Made by a program: the position numbers and the translations under genes | Notes under the pieces: generated by a model | The model's database searches: none | Told to the model about the DNA's origin: nothing | Seen by the model: the letters and a program-made list of their open reading frames with translations, nothing else | From: Neisseria shayeganii 871 | Lineage (GTDB): Bacteria; Pseudomonadota; Gammaproteobacteria; Burkholderiales; Neisseriaceae | DNA: 64,000 nucleotides | NCBI RefSeq assembly: GCF_000226875.1 | Contig: NZ_JH164926.1 | Coordinates: forward strand, 1,486,592-1,550,591 | Reading direction: 5' to 3' | In this document: positions 36,514-47,226 of the stretch, one piece after another | Position numbering within the stretch: the first letter of the stretch is position 1 | How the letters are laid out: each line of letters begins with the position of its first letter

Positions 36514-37404
36514 ATGATGCAAACCATTTTCGCCGCTTTGCCGCCCGTTTGGGTCGACCGCCTGAGCGTGTACCTCCAACTGATGCGTGCCGACAAACCC
36601 ATCGGCACGCTGCTTTTGCTGTGGCCGACTTGGTGGGCTTTGTGGATTGCCGCCGACGGCCTGCCGCCGTGGCCGATTGTGGCGGCGTTTACTGTGGGCA
36701 CGTTTTTGATGCGCAGCGCCGGTTGTGTGATCAACGACTTTGCCGACCGCCATTTCGACGGCGCGGTGACGCGCACCAATCAGCGCCCGTTCGCCGCCGG
36801 CCGGGTGAAGGAAAAAGAAGCACTGTGGTTGACCGCCCTGTTGTGCCTGTTGGCGGCGTTATGCCTGCTGCCGCTCAACCGCCTCACTTGGCTGATGAGC
36901 CTGCCGGCGCTGTTTTTGGCGTTGACCTATCCGTTTACCAAGCGGTTTTTCCCGCTGCCGCAATTTTATCTGGGGCTGGCGTTTTCCTTCGGCATTCCGA
37001 TGGCGTTTGCCGCGGTGCAAAACCAAGTGCCGTGGCAGGCTTGGGTGCTGTATGCGGCCAATGCGGCGTGGACGCTGGCTTACGATACGGTGTATGCGAT
37101 GTCGGACAAGGAGGACGATTTGAAAATCGGCATCCGCACTTCGGCCATCACGTTTGGCCGCCATGATGTGGCCGCCACCATGCTCTGCCACGGGCTGTTT
37201 GTGCTGCTGATGGCGGGGGTGGGCGTGTGGATGGAGGCTTTATGGCCGTATTGGCTGGCGCTGCTTTATGTGCTGTGGCACCAATGGGGGCAGTACCGTG
37301 AGATGCGTCGCGGCGACCGCTGGCAGCACTTCCGCACCTTTCTGAGCAATAACCGCATCGGCTGGGTGGTGTTTGTCGGCATCTTGGCCCATTACAGTGC
37401 ATGA
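36514..37404 (+). CDS. ubiA: UbiA, 4-hydroxybenzoate octaprenyltransferase
   Basis: A 296-residue integral membrane prenyltransferase of ubiquinone synthesis. The two Asp-rich diphosphate-binding motifs are NDFADRHFD (74-82) and DTVYAMSDKEDD (about 183-194), among eight or nine hydrophobic helices. I chose ATG 36514, 9 nt after GGAGGA, over the in-frame TTG at 36493. Its substrate is made by UbiC just upstream. Confidence 0.95.
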   Translation: MMQTIFAALPPVWVDRLSVYLQLMRADKPIGTLLLLWPTWWALWIAADGLPPWPIVAAFTVGTFLMRSAGCVINDFADRHFDGAVTRTNQRPFAAGRVKEKEALWLTALLCLLAALCLLPLNRLTWLMSLPALFLALTYPFTKRFFPLPQFYLGLAFSFGIPMAFAAVQNQVPWQAWVLYAANAAWTLAYDTVYAMSDKEDDLKIGIRTSAITFGRHDVAATMLCHGLFVLLMAGVGVWMEALWPYWLALLYVLWHQWGQYREMRRGDRWQHFRTFLSNNRIGWVVFVGILAHYSA

Positions 37405-37431
37405 AGGTGAATGGGCCAAACGGCCTCATCA

Positions 37432-37464
37432 CAACAAGGCGGCAACTCAGTTGCCGCCTTGTTG
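37432..37464. terminator. Hairpin terminator after ubiA
   Basis: CAACAAGGCGGCAACT-CAGTTGCCGCCTTGTTG forms a 14-bp stem; T-rich on the plus side. Confidence 0.85.
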
Positions 37465-37665
37465 TTTGCGCCCTTGCCGTATTTTTTGCGCGAAGTTTGA
37501 CTTGGCGCAAAGTTACGGCACACCGCAGCTGCAGGGGCGGCGTACAATTCAAAGCGAAGTCAGGCAACTGGCCGTATCCGGTTTCCTGAAGCGTACTGCT
37601 CCGCTGCCTGCTGTCTTGAAACAGCTGTGAACGGAGCCCCACCATCACTATCAAGGAGCACAACC

Positions 37666-38814
<1,149 letters not shown>

Positions 38815-39014
38815 GCATCCGGCAGGCTAGCTGAACCGCCAAAAGTTGAGGCCCCGCATCCTCTCATGTGCAACGCAACGTATATCACTCCAAGAATCCC
38901 TGATAGAACAAAATAGGCCAGCGAGTAAGCAGCAACCATATGCCAAATACACAACGCTGGAATACTCTCTAAATGGATCTTGAACACCAGTCTCATTGTT
39001 GATAGCCCGCACAC

Positions 39015-39050
39015 AAAATATCCCTGTCCAATTGGGCAGGGATATTTTTT
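39015..39050 (+). terminator. Terminator-like hairpin
   Basis: AAATATCCCTG-TCCAATTGGG-CAGGGATATTT followed by T residues; about 200 nt after adh. Confidence 0.6.
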
Positions 39051-39340
39051 GAACTGGATAAAATGCTCGGTAGAAGTTTAAACAAGTATGCCGTATGGCT
39101 TGCAAGGGAGAGCCATGACTTCCCGATCTCAATCGCACGGCACACTCAAAGCGCTGTTGTACGGACTTGTACCGCTCATAACACCTTCATCACAACAGTA
39201 AGCAGTGGACTTTAACTGGCTTGCGCCGCCTGGCTGACTGGTTCATGAATTTACTGACGGTATTACTCGCCTGCTTGTCTTCCCCTACAAGGGGCTGCTC
39301 CGTTGTGTGCCCGTCTCAGATCAGTGCATAAAAAGGCGGA

Positions 39341-39433
39341 AGCGTGAAAGGGATTTTGAGGAAGGTACGCTGTATCTTGCTTTACTTGCCGCCTGATTCG
39401 TCGCAGCTTAATCCTATAAAGGGGGGCTGGCCG
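39341..39433 (+). pseudogene. IS630-family transposase C-terminal remnant
   Basis: A short frame reads RKVRCILLYLPPDSSQLNPIKGGWP. This matches the DDE end of IS630-type transposases (LLYLPPYSPDLNPIE with the last catalytic Glu). Here the Glu position is Lys, and the sequence decays after about 30 codons. No terminal repeats were identified. Confidence 0.6.
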
Positions 39434-39552
39434 TCAATCAATGTAAGTTGGGCAATGATTAGATTGGGGAATGGATTGGCGCCAAACCGCAGAGCAGGCT
39501 TTTGTAGTATATGGGACAAAAAGCGTTACACACTTAACCTACCAACCTTTTA

Positions 39553-40320
<768 letters not shown>

Positions 40321-40391
40321 CTCAGGCTCCTCAAGAAAAACAACGGCATGGCCCGCGCCGTATGCCGATAGGGAAGGGGAAGAAAACAGGC

Positions 40392-40440
40392 AGGCTACCT
40401 GAAAACGCAGCCAGGCGTTTCAGGTAGCCTGATGATATGC
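40392..40440. terminator. Inverted eikDUS pair after the membrane gene
   Basis: AGGCTACCTGAAA at 40392 and TTTCAGGTAGCCT ending 40440, between the small membrane gene and hisF. Confidence 0.55.
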
Positions 40441-40446
40441 CGATCA

Positions 40447-40815
40447 TCAGGAATTGGGCTGCGGCGCGGGCGTGCCGGAAATACACTGCTGCGCGCTTTC
40501 GCCCAGCCAGCCGGCCGCCATGCCGCAGCCGTTTTGCTCCAGCCAGAAATAGCCGCCGCCGGCCACCAAGGCAATCACCAGACGCAGGCCGAGGTTACCG
40601 CCGAAGGTGTCGGACAAAAACAGCATCAGCGCCGCCCAAGCCGCCACCACGCCCCAATGCACCATCCACACGGTGTCGGGGTTCGGTATCTGCCAATTCA
40701 TGAAACCGTTGATGACGATGGCGAGGATGGCGAAAAACAATCCTTCAAACAAAACCTTGGGCTCGCGGTCGCCCAGCCAGATACACCAAAAGCCCAATAC
40801 AAATGCGGCCAACAT
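40447..40815 (-). CDS. Membrane protein between hisA and hisF
   Basis: 122 residues with about four hydrophobic helices (3-18, 24-40, 53-70 and 78-97) and a soluble Cys-containing tail. Start ATG 40815 behind AAGGGAG; the TTG at 40833 would put the ribosome site inside the gene. It sits 39 nt after hisA. No link to histidine synthesis is known. Confidence 0.7.
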   Translation of the reverse strand: MLAAFVLGFWCIWLGDREPKVLFEGLFFAILAIVINGFMNWQIPNPDTVWMVHWGVVAAWAALMLFLSDTFGGNLGLRLVIALVAGGGYFWLEQNGCGMAAGWLGESAQQCISGTPAPQPNS

Positions 40816-40854
40816 GATACGCTCCCTTGTCAAAAAACAAACAAAACAATCGGA

Positions 40855-41595
40855 TTATTGAATGAGACTGTCTGCCAGACGCTGTGCCTCGGCAAAGTCT
40901 ATGCTGCCTTCGTAAATCGCCCGTCCGGTGATGGCTCCGGCCACGCCTTTGTCCGCCACCGCACACAGGGCGCGGATGTCGTCCAGATTGGTCAATCCGC
41001 CGGAAGCAATCACCGGAATGCGTACCGCTTCGGCCAGCTTGACCGTGGCTTCGATATTGACGCCGCTCATCATGCCGTCGCGGCCGATGTCGGTGTAGAT
41101 GATGCTGTTGACGCCGTCGTCTTCAAAACGGCGGCTCAAATCAATCACATGATGCTCGGTGACCGTGGCCCAGCCGTCAATCGCCACCCTGCCGTCTTTG
41201 GCATCGAGGCCCACGATAATGTGGCCGGCAAACTCACGGCAGGCTTCGCGCACGAAGTCGGGGTTTTTTACCGCTGCGGTGCCGATGATCACATCGTGCA
41301 GGCCGAGTTTCAGGTAGCGTTCGATGGTGGCCAGATCGCGGATGCCGCCGCCCAACTGCACGGGAATGTGGCTGCCGACGGCTTCCAAAATCTCGCTGAT
41401 GGCGGGAAAGTTTTTCGGCTCGCCGGCAAAAGCGCCGTCCAAATCCACCAAATGCAGACGGCGCGCGCCTTGTTTGAACCAATGTGCCGCCATTTCGGCC
41501 GGACGGTCGGAAAAAACGGTGGCGTCTTCCATCAGGCCTTGGCGCAAGCGCACACATTGGCCGTTTTTCAAATCGATGGCGGGGATCAGCTGCAT
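40855..41595 (-). CDS. hisA: HisA, ProFAR isomerase
   Basis: A 246-residue TIM barrel isomerase of histidine synthesis. Catalytic Asp8 is in IPAIDLKNG and Asp near 129 in YTDIGRDG-type context. Phosphate loops GGGIRD and ASGGLTN are present. It has its own promoter at 41659-41688 and a DUS in the leader. Confidence 0.97.
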   Translation of the reverse strand: MQLIPAIDLKNGQCVRLRQGLMEDATVFSDRPAEMAAHWFKQGARRLHLVDLDGAFAGEPKNFPAISEILEAVGSHIPVQLGGGIRDLATIERYLKLGLHDVIIGTAAVKNPDFVREACREFAGHIIVGLDAKDGRVAIDGWATVTEHHVIDLSRRFEDDGVNSIIYTDIGRDGMMSGVNIEATVKLAEAVRIPVIASGGLTNLDDIRALCAVADKGVAGAITGRAIYEGSIDFAEAQRLADSLIQ

Positions 41596-41658
41596 GGGGA
41601 TATTCCGTGGGTAAACAAAAGAAACAGGCTACCTGAAAGCGGTTATTTTACTGAATTT

Positions 41659-41688
41659 ATTATAAACCGACAAATTCTTACATTTCAA
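41659..41688 (-). promoter_or_regulatory. Sigma-70 promoter of hisA
   Basis: On the minus strand TTGAAA (41688-41683), an 18-nt spacer and TATAAT (41664-41659). The leader before ATG 41595 would be about 57 nt and includes a DUS (41627-41638). Confidence 0.65.
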
Positions 41689-41742
41689 AACGCATCAGCT
41701 GTTGCTTCTGAAGAATTCAGAAGGCGCGGCACAGACCGGCCT

Positions 41743-42393
41743 TTAGGCCTGGCCGTCCCAATTCAGAAAATTGCGCAACAGCAAAAGGCCGCCGTCGTGG
41801 CTTTTTTCGGTGTGAAACTGGGTGGCAAACACATTGTCTCGGCCGACAATGCAGGCAAAGGGGCTGGGATAATCGCTTTCGCCCAATACCAGCGCCGGAT
41901 CAGCAGGCGCGAAGTAATAGCTGTGCACAAAATAAAAGCGGGTCTCGTCGGCCAGGCCGCGAAACAGCGGATGCGGACGGCTTTGGCGCACACTGTTCCA
42001 GCCCATGTGCGGCACTTTCAGGCGCTCGCCGGCTGCATCGCGCAAATCGGGCGCAAAGCGTTTCACCTCGCCGGCAAACCAGCCCAAGCCGGCGGTATCG
42101 CCCTCTTCGCTGTGCTCAAACAGCAGCTGTGCGCCCACGCAAATGCCGAAAAAAGGCTTGTGCTTGAGCGCATCCTGTAAAGCCTCGCCCAGGCCGCTGT
42201 TTTGCAGTGCGGCCATGCAGTCGGGCATGGCGCCTTGGCCGGGAAACACGATTTTATCGGCTGCCGCCACCGCATCGGGGCAGTCGGTAAGCCGGATTTC
42301 GGCATCGACGCCGGCCAAGTGGCGGGCCGCTTCCACCGATTTATACACAGAATGCAGGTTGCCCATACCGTAATCGACAATCGCCACTTTCAT
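41743..42393 (-). CDS. hisH: HisH, glutaminase subunit of IGP synthase
   Basis: A 216-residue class I glutamine amidotransferase that supplies ammonia to HisF. The nucleophile Cys85 is in GICVGAQLL, and the His-Glu pair is in QFHTEKS. The oxyanion segment FPGQGAMPDCM is at 50-60. Start ATG 42393 (or the adjacent 42396). The extension to 42489 has no family support. Confidence 0.96.
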   Translation of the reverse strand: MKVAIVDYGMGNLHSVYKSVEAARHLAGVDAEIRLTDCPDAVAAADKIVFPGQGAMPDCMAALQNSGLGEALQDALKHKPFFGICVGAQLLFEHSEEGDTAGLGWFAGEVKRFAPDLRDAAGERLKVPHMGWNSVRQSRPHPLFRGLADETRFYFVHSYYFAPADPALVLGESDYPSPFACIVGRDNVFATQFHTEKSHDGGLLLLRNFLNWDGQA

Positions 42394-42612
42394 CATACAT
42401 CCCTTATCGCAAAACGCCCGCAACCGCGCGGGCAGGCGATTGTACCCGCCGCCGCTGCAGGAAACAATCGGCAGGCAGGGTTTCGGCACTGCGGTACGCC
42501 GTGTAGAATGTCGCGCATCTTCTGCTGCGGATGCGCGGCCTTCCAGCCGCTCAAGCTGCCTGAAAACAGGCGGCGGGGCAGTTTTCTTTACCCACAGATA
42601 AGGAGTTGGACG

Positions 42613-42831
42613 ATGCAGAGTTTTGGCCGTGCTTTAGTGTATTTGGGCGTGTTCGCCATCATTTTGAACTTCTTCAATTTCGTGCCCAAATTATTGGTCT
42701 GGATTTACCAGTGGGGCGAAGGCCCGGCTTGGGGCATCAAAATCGGCCTGATTATTGTGGGCGGCATCTTGTGGCAACTGGGCCGGCAGCAGGCAGCCCG
42801 CGCCGCCGTACACGATGAGGGCGAAGAATAA
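42613..42831 (+). CDS. Small two-helix membrane protein, 72 aa
   Basis: Two hydrophobic helices (about 4-32 and 41-58) and a charged tail. The start has AAGGAG 7 nt upstream. It is divergent from hisH. No family recognised. Confidence 0.7.
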   Translation: MQSFGRALVYLGVFAIILNFFNFVPKLLVWIYQWGEGPAWGIKIGLIIVGGILWQLGRQQAARAAVHDEGEE

Positions 42832-42856
42832 ACCGCCGGCAGCATTCAGGTAGCCT

Positions 42857-42998
42857 GAGACCTTTGCAAAACCCCCAGATGTGGATGCAGTTCAAGGCGT
42901 AGCAGCGCAGCGAACGCAGACATATCACACGATAGGCAAGTGAGCGAGCAGCACACAACGCAGAAATGCGCCGCAGATGGGGGTTTTGCAAAGGTCTC
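42857..42998 (-). mobile_element. MITE copy 6 (142 bp), reverse orientation
   Basis: Same short form as copy 5. AGCCT flanks it on both sides (42852-42856 and 42999-43003). The left AGCCT is the end of a DUS (TTCAGGTAGCCT). Confidence 0.85.
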
Positions 42999-43068
42999 AG
43001 CCTCTTGTGCTCCTGACACCAAGCGCCATCGGCCTGCCACGGGCTGTTGGCGTTTTTGCTGCCCGCTG

Positions 43069-43407
43069 CTAAAGCAGGCCGGCCCACCACAGAATGCCGT
43101 TGAGCACGCCGATGCCGGTGGCCAGACTGAGCAACATATTGCGCCGCCAAGCATGTATGCCAAGCACGGCCAGCAAAGCGGCCAGTTCGGCCGCCAAGCG
43201 CAGCCCGCCCTGCCCGCCGTCGGGCAGGCTCAGGCCGCTCAAAATCAGCAACACCAACACCACCAACGGTAGGGCGGCATTCACGTCTTGCAGCAATTTG
43301 GCTTTCAACCAGCTTTTCGGCAGCATCAAAGGTGCGGCGCGCAAAGCAAACGTGACGCTGCCCATCAGCAAAACCGTGAGCCACCATTGCCAAGCCTGCG
43401 CCGTCAT
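43069..43407 (-). CDS. azlD: AzlD, branched-chain amino acid exporter small subunit
   Basis: A 112-residue membrane protein with about four helices. The segment WLTVLLMGSVTFALRAAPLMLP followed by ALPLVVLVLLIL fits the AzlD family. Start ATG 43407, overlapping the azlC stop (ATGA). AzlC and AzlD form a branched-chain amino acid efflux pair. Confidence 0.9.
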   Translation of the reverse strand: MTAQAWQWWLTVLLMGSVTFALRAAPLMLPKSWLKAKLLQDVNAALPLVVLVLLILSGLSLPDGGQGGLRLAAELAALLAVLGIHAWRRNMLLSLATGIGVLNGILWWAGLL

Positions 43408-44105
43408 CGGCCTGCCCTCCCCGTCCACACCGCCGAGCGGCACACGATAAACACCACACTCAAAGCCACGGCCAACAGCAGCAGATATTGCTGCGTGAAG
43501 GCGCCTGCCGTCCAGAAAGCGGCGGCGGCCAACAAGCAGGGCCACCATTCGCGGCGGTTGCGGTATTGCTCGTAAGCCAAAATCACAAACAGGCAGTTCA
43601 ACGCAAAGCCCAAATTCGGGATCCACTCGCCCAAGCCGCCGCCCACGCCGACGCCGGCCAGGGTGCCGAGCACCCAATACATCTGGTTGCAAAACACAAT
43701 CCGCCCCATCAATGGCCGGCGCAAGGGGGGCGGCAAGGTAGTCAGCACCGAAAAGCTTTCATCGGTCAGCGCAAACAGACTGTACCAACGCACCCATTTG
43801 CGCTCGGGCAGATCGTCTAACAGCGGCATGGCGTAAAACACATGCCGCAGATTGATGATGAAGGTATTGAGCGTCATCGCCAACACACCGGCCCCGCCGG
43901 CAAACATGGCCACCGAGGCATATTGCGCGGCACCGGAATACATAATCAGGCTGGAAGCCGCCGACAACCAAGCCGGCAAACCGGCGGCGCTCATCAGCAC
44001 GCCGAAGGCCACTGCCGCGGGGACATAGCCCAAGGCAATCGGATAAGAATAATGCAGCGCCAGCCGCCATTTGCGGGCGCCCGACAAATGCTCCGAATCG
44101 CTCAT
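43404..44105 (-). CDS. azlC: AzlC, branched-chain amino acid exporter large subunit
   Basis: A 233-residue membrane protein. Typical AzlC segments are PIALGYVPAAVAFGVL, SLIMYSGAAQYASVAMF, NLRHVFYAMPL and FALTDESFSV. The conserved SGAAQ and NLRH motifs are visible. It is translationally coupled to azlD by the 4-nt overlap. The start at 44105 was chosen over 44129 because family N-termini are short. Confidence 0.92.
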   Translation of the reverse strand: MSDSEHLSGARKWRLALHYSYPIALGYVPAAVAFGVLMSAAGLPAWLSAASSLIMYSGAAQYASVAMFAGGAGVLAMTLNTFIINLRHVFYAMPLLDDLPERKWVRWYSLFALTDESFSVLTTLPPPLRRPLMGRIVFCNQMYWVLGTLAGVGVGGGLGEWIPNLGFALNCLFVILAYEQYRNRREWWPCLLAAAAFWTAGAFTQQYLLLLAVALSVVFIVCRSAVWTGRAGR

Positions 44106-44176
44106 CGCTTCACCAAAGGGAATCAACAAAAGGCGGCGATTGTAAGCAGGCGCGGTGCATTCGGCAAGCAGCAGAA

Positions 44177-44212
44177 AGGCTACCTGAAAGCGAAAACACT
44201 TTCAGGTAGCCT
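44177..44212. terminator. Inverted eikDUS pair after the bfr genes
   Basis: AGGCTACCTGAAA at 44177 and TTTCAGGTAGCCT ending 44212, 10-nt loop, downstream of the heme-type bacterioferritin. Confidence 0.65.
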
Positions 44213-44249
44213 GATACCGGAATCGGAGGTTTTGGCAGTGGTTGTGGTT

Positions 44250-44723
44250 TTAGTCCTCTTGCGCCCCGGTTTGCAGATAATTGGCCAAGCCTACGGAAGC
44301 AATCAGCTCCTGCTGGGTTTCCAGCCAATCAATGCGTTCTTCGTTTTCATGCTTCTGTGCCTGCAATAGCTGGCGGGAAACATAGTCCTGCTTCGCTTCG
44401 CACTCGGCGATGGCTTCCACCAGCGCAGTGTGCTTTTCCTGCTCTTTTTGCAAATCGCAGCGGATGATTTCTTCCACATTCTCACCGATCAGCAGCTTGC
44501 CCAGCTCTTGCAGATTGGGCAGGCCTTCCAAGAGCAGAATGCGCTCGATCAGATCGTCCGCCGCCTTCATTTCGGTAATCGACTGTTTGTAGAAATAGCC
44601 GCCCAGCTCTTCAAAACCCCAGTTTTTCAGAATGCGGGCATGCAGGAAATATTGGTTGATGGTCACCAACAGCAGGCCGAGGTTGCGGTTGAGCTGGCGG
44701 ATAACGTCGCGGTCGCCTTTCAT
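44250..44723 (-). CDS. bfrA: Bacterioferritin subunit, heme ligand kept, ferroxidase site lost
   Basis: A 157-residue four-helix ferritin-like subunit. Met52, the heme axial ligand, is kept in ITEMKAAD. The di-iron site is broken: position 18 is Leu instead of Glu, 54 is Ala instead of His, and the last His (130) is Arg in EERIDWLE. The neighbour at 44749 has the opposite pattern, so the two should co-assemble into one 24-mer. It lies 25 nt after that gene on the same strand. The bfrA/bfrB naming follows the Neisseria convention and is provisional. Confidence 0.9.
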   Translation of the reverse strand: MKGDRDVIRQLNRNLGLLLVTINQYFLHARILKNWGFEELGGYFYKQSITEMKAADDLIERILLLEGLPNLQELGKLLIGENVEEIIRCDLQKEQEKHTALVEAIAECEAKQDYVSRQLLQAQKHENEERIDWLETQQELIASVGLANYLQTGAQED

Positions 44724-44748
44724 GGCAGTACTCCTTCAAATAGTTGGC

Positions 44749-45213
44749 TTACAGCTGGCTTTGCAGGTAGTTTTGCTCGCCCACCAGCTTGATCAGACGC
44801 AACTGCTGCTCCAACCAATGTGCGTGGTCTTCTTCGGTGTCTTTCAATTGGTTCACCAGCATCTCGCGGGTCACGTAGTCTTGCTGCTCTTCGCACAGCT
44901 TGATGCCTTTTTTCAGGTTGTCGCGCACTTCGTATTCGGTTTCCAAATCAAACTGCAGCATCTCGGCCACATCTTTACCTACGCGGATGGCGCTGGGTAC
45001 GCACACGGGAGTGCCGCCCAACATCAGAATGCGGCGGATAAAGTTTTCGGCGTGCAGGGTTTCGTCTTCCATTTCGTGGCCGATGCGCTCGAACAGCTTG
45101 GTGTAGCCCCATTCGGCGTACATACGGGAATGGATGAAGTATTGGTCGCGGGCGGCCAATTCGCCGGCCAACATCTCGTTCATATAATCGATAACTGCTT
45201 TATTGCTTTGCAT
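44749..45213 (-). CDS. bfrB: Bacterioferritin subunit, ferroxidase site intact
   Basis: A 154-residue subunit with an intact di-iron ferroxidase site: Glu18 (AGELAARDQYF), Glu51 and His54 (DETLHAEN), and Glu/His in EEDHAHWLE. The heme Met52 is replaced by Thr. It would oxidise Fe(II), while its partner binds heme for electron release. First gene of the two-gene unit. A TATAAT and an inverted repeat lie upstream. Confidence 0.92.
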   Translation of the reverse strand: MQSNKAVIDYMNEMLAGELAARDQYFIHSRMYAEWGYTKLFERIGHEMEDETLHAENFIRRILMLGGTPVCVPSAIRVGKDVAEMLQFDLETEYEVRDNLKKGIKLCEEQQDYVTREMLVNQLKDTEEDHAHWLEQQLRLIKLVGEQNYLQSQL

Positions 45214-45284
45214 GGTTTTGCTCCTTAAGTGATGTGAGGTTGCAGAGCAACGCCCTTACGGCGGCCCGCTGTTGATGGCTGCGC

Positions 45285-45314
45285 ATTATACGCGGCTTAT
45301 TGAGAAAATTCTCA
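45285..45314 (-). promoter_or_regulatory. bfr promoter with possible Fur-like operator
   Basis: On the minus strand the -10 TATAAT is at 45290-45285. The -35 region is overlapped by a perfect inverted repeat TGAGAA-TT-TTCTCA (45314-45301), which resembles the half-sites of a Fur box. Iron control of bacterioferritin would make sense, but the match to consensus is only partial. Confidence 0.4.
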
Positions 45315-45897
45315 TCTCCGCTTTTTAATGCGAATAATTCTTTTATAAAACAACCACCTCGCCCAAATAGATTAAAATAAAATCCTTATAAAATATAAAG
45401 GCTTAATATGATACTGGTTTTCAATTAAATATAACAATGATTACCATCCACCTGGATATTTACACAGCTTTACTTCAAAAAGACAAAAAAGTGAAGACAA
45501 ACATTAACTTGCAGATGATAACCATTGACATTTCTCACTCATCAACCTGATGCTTTTACGAAGCAGCTAAATTTGAGTGCCATTCAAGACATAAGCTGTG
45601 CAACGGGCATGAACACGAGAAATCTCTTTAATACAGGCAGACACATACAAGACTAAGCAAGCAGGCCTTTCCCTAAGACAGCAACATACTAATAAATAGA
45701 GCAGAAATCTGCTGCAGATGGGGGCTTCGCAAAGGTCTCGGACTACCTGAAACCAATACAACCGCTCACCGCTACCAGCCAAAACCAAACGGCCGCAATA
45801 TGCGACCGTTTTGACATCATGATCCCTATCCGTCTTCAATCCAACCGGAAAGCCACCGCTTCTCCGGCAAAGCTATCCACTGCCCGCCAAACAGCCG
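45315..45897. other. AT-rich intergenic region with a MITE relic
   Basis: About 580 nt without a supported gene. The first half is very AT-rich. Near 45700-45740 a decayed MITE right end remains (GCAGATGGGGGCTTCGCAAA then GGTCTC) followed by a DUS-like GGACTACCTGAAA. The matching left end was not found. Confidence 0.5.
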
Positions 45898-47226
45898 CTA
45901 CCACTGCGGCAGCCAACGGGAAACCGTGTAAATCAGCAAACCCACCAGGCCGCCGACCAAGGTGCCGTTGATGCGGATAAACTGCAAATCGCGGCCCACG
46001 CTCAATTCCAGCTTGTCCGTCATCTGGCGGCTGTCCCAGCTTTTCACTTTTTCCGCCACAAACTGCGCCCCGCGGTGTTTGTAGCGCTCCACCGCATCGC
46101 GTACCAACAGGGCGATGCGGGCGTCGATGCGGCGCATAAACTGCGGATAGGCATCGGCCTGATGCTGCATATGGCGCAGCAGGCGCGTCAGCTGGGCCAC
46201 GGTGAGCGAATCGGCGCGGCGCACGTCGCGCTCGCTCCAGCGGATCAACCCCTGCCACAGCAGCGCGCACTGGCGGTAGAGCGCCGGCGAAGCGGCCAGC
46301 TGCTGTTTGCCGCTTTCCAAACGGCGGTGCCACTCCGGCGATTCGCGCAAATTCTGCATCAGCGCCGCATATTGCGCCTCGAAGCCGGTACGCAGGGAGT
46401 GTTGCTCGTCGGCCAGCGCCGCAGCGGCATAGCTGTCGACCCAATCCAGCGCTTTCTGCGCCACCCAGCCGTCCACTTGGCCGACCAAAGTGCCTTTGAG
46501 CTGCGCCTTCAAACGCGCCCAGGTATCGGGTTTGTCGCTTTCGATTTTCTGCGCCCACTCCAGCAGATTCGCTTCCAGCAGGGCGCGGGTTTCCGGCTGC
46601 CGCAGCCAGCCGCGCAGCTGCACCAGCCCCGCTGTCAGCAATACCTGGTGCAGCCCTTGGCTGCGCAACAGGCCCAGCATCTCGGCCGAGGCTTTGCCAA
46701 TTTTGTCGCCGCTGTATTGTTCGGCCAACAGCTGGGTGGTAAAGCGCGCCACGTGCTCGGGCTTGGCGATGCGCAGCAGCACCGGCAGTTTGGCCGCCAG
46801 CGCGGGCAGCCAAACGCGCAGGCTTTCTTTCTGCGTAAACCACGCCAGCAGGCGGTCGGACGGATGCATGCGGTACACGCGCAGGGCAATCGGCCGGCCG
46901 AGCAGGAAGTTGTTCTCGATAAAACGCCCCAGCTCCTCGGCAATCCGCGTTTGGCTGCGCGGCAGAATGGCGGTGTGCGGTATCTTCAGGCCGAGCGGAT
47001 GGCGGAAGAGCGCAGTGACTGCAAACCAATCCGCCAGCGCGCCTACCATGGCGGCCTCGGCAAAGGCTTTCAGGTAGCCCAAAGCGGGATAACGGCCCAG
47101 CAGCACGGAAGAAAGCACAAACAGCGCCGCCGCCAGCAGCAGCAGGCCCAAGGCCCACGCGCGGGCGCGGCGCAGGCGGGCGCGGGCATCGGCTTCGCGG
47201 CTGTGTTCGGTTAGGATACGGCTCAT
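45898..47226 (-). CDS. DUF445 membrane protein
   Basis: 442 residues. The N-terminal membrane helix (about 25-45) is followed by the family signature EAAMVGALADWFAVTALFRHPLGLKIPHTAILP. A long helical soluble region follows, then a C-terminal helix INGTLVGGLVGLLIYTVSRWL. A DUS inside the gene encodes GYLKA near residue 50. Function unknown; the family is widespread in proteobacteria. Confidence 0.9.
   Translation of the reverse strand: MSRILTEHSREADARARLRRARAWALGLLLLAAALFVLSSVLLGRYPALGYLKAFAEAAMVGALADWFAVTALFRHPLGLKIPHTAILPRSQTRIAEELGRFIENNFLLGRPIALRVYRMHPSDRLLAWFTQKESLRVWLPALAAKLPVLLRIAKPEHVARFTTQLLAEQYSGDKIGKASAEMLGLLRSQGLHQVLLTAGLVQLRGWLRQPETRALLEANLLEWAQKIESDKPDTWARLKAQLKGTLVGQVDGWVAQKALDWVDSYAAAALADEQHSLRTGFEAQYAALMQNLRESPEWHRRLESGKQQLAASPALYRQCALLWQGLIRWSERDVRRADSLTVAQLTRLLRHMQHQADAYPQFMRRIDARIALLVRDAVERYKHRGAQFVAEKVKSWDSRQMTDKLELSVGRDLQFIRINGTLVGGLVGLLIYTVSRWLPQW

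Larger units (their letters stand above)
38815..39552. other. Gene-poor AT-richer region with IS debris
   Basis: 738 nt between adh and hisF. It has a changed DUS copy (CAGGCTAGCTGAA at about 38823), a terminator-like hairpin at 39015-39050 and an IS630 remnant near 39345. Minus-strand frames at 38799-39138 show membrane-like stretches but no recognisable start signal or family, so I do not call them genes. Confidence 0.5.

Noticed and set aside
45836..47158. Second minus-strand frame of 440 codons overlapping the DUF445 gene
   Set aside because: Arg/Ala/Gly-rich shadow; the 45898-47226 frame has the DUF445 signature.
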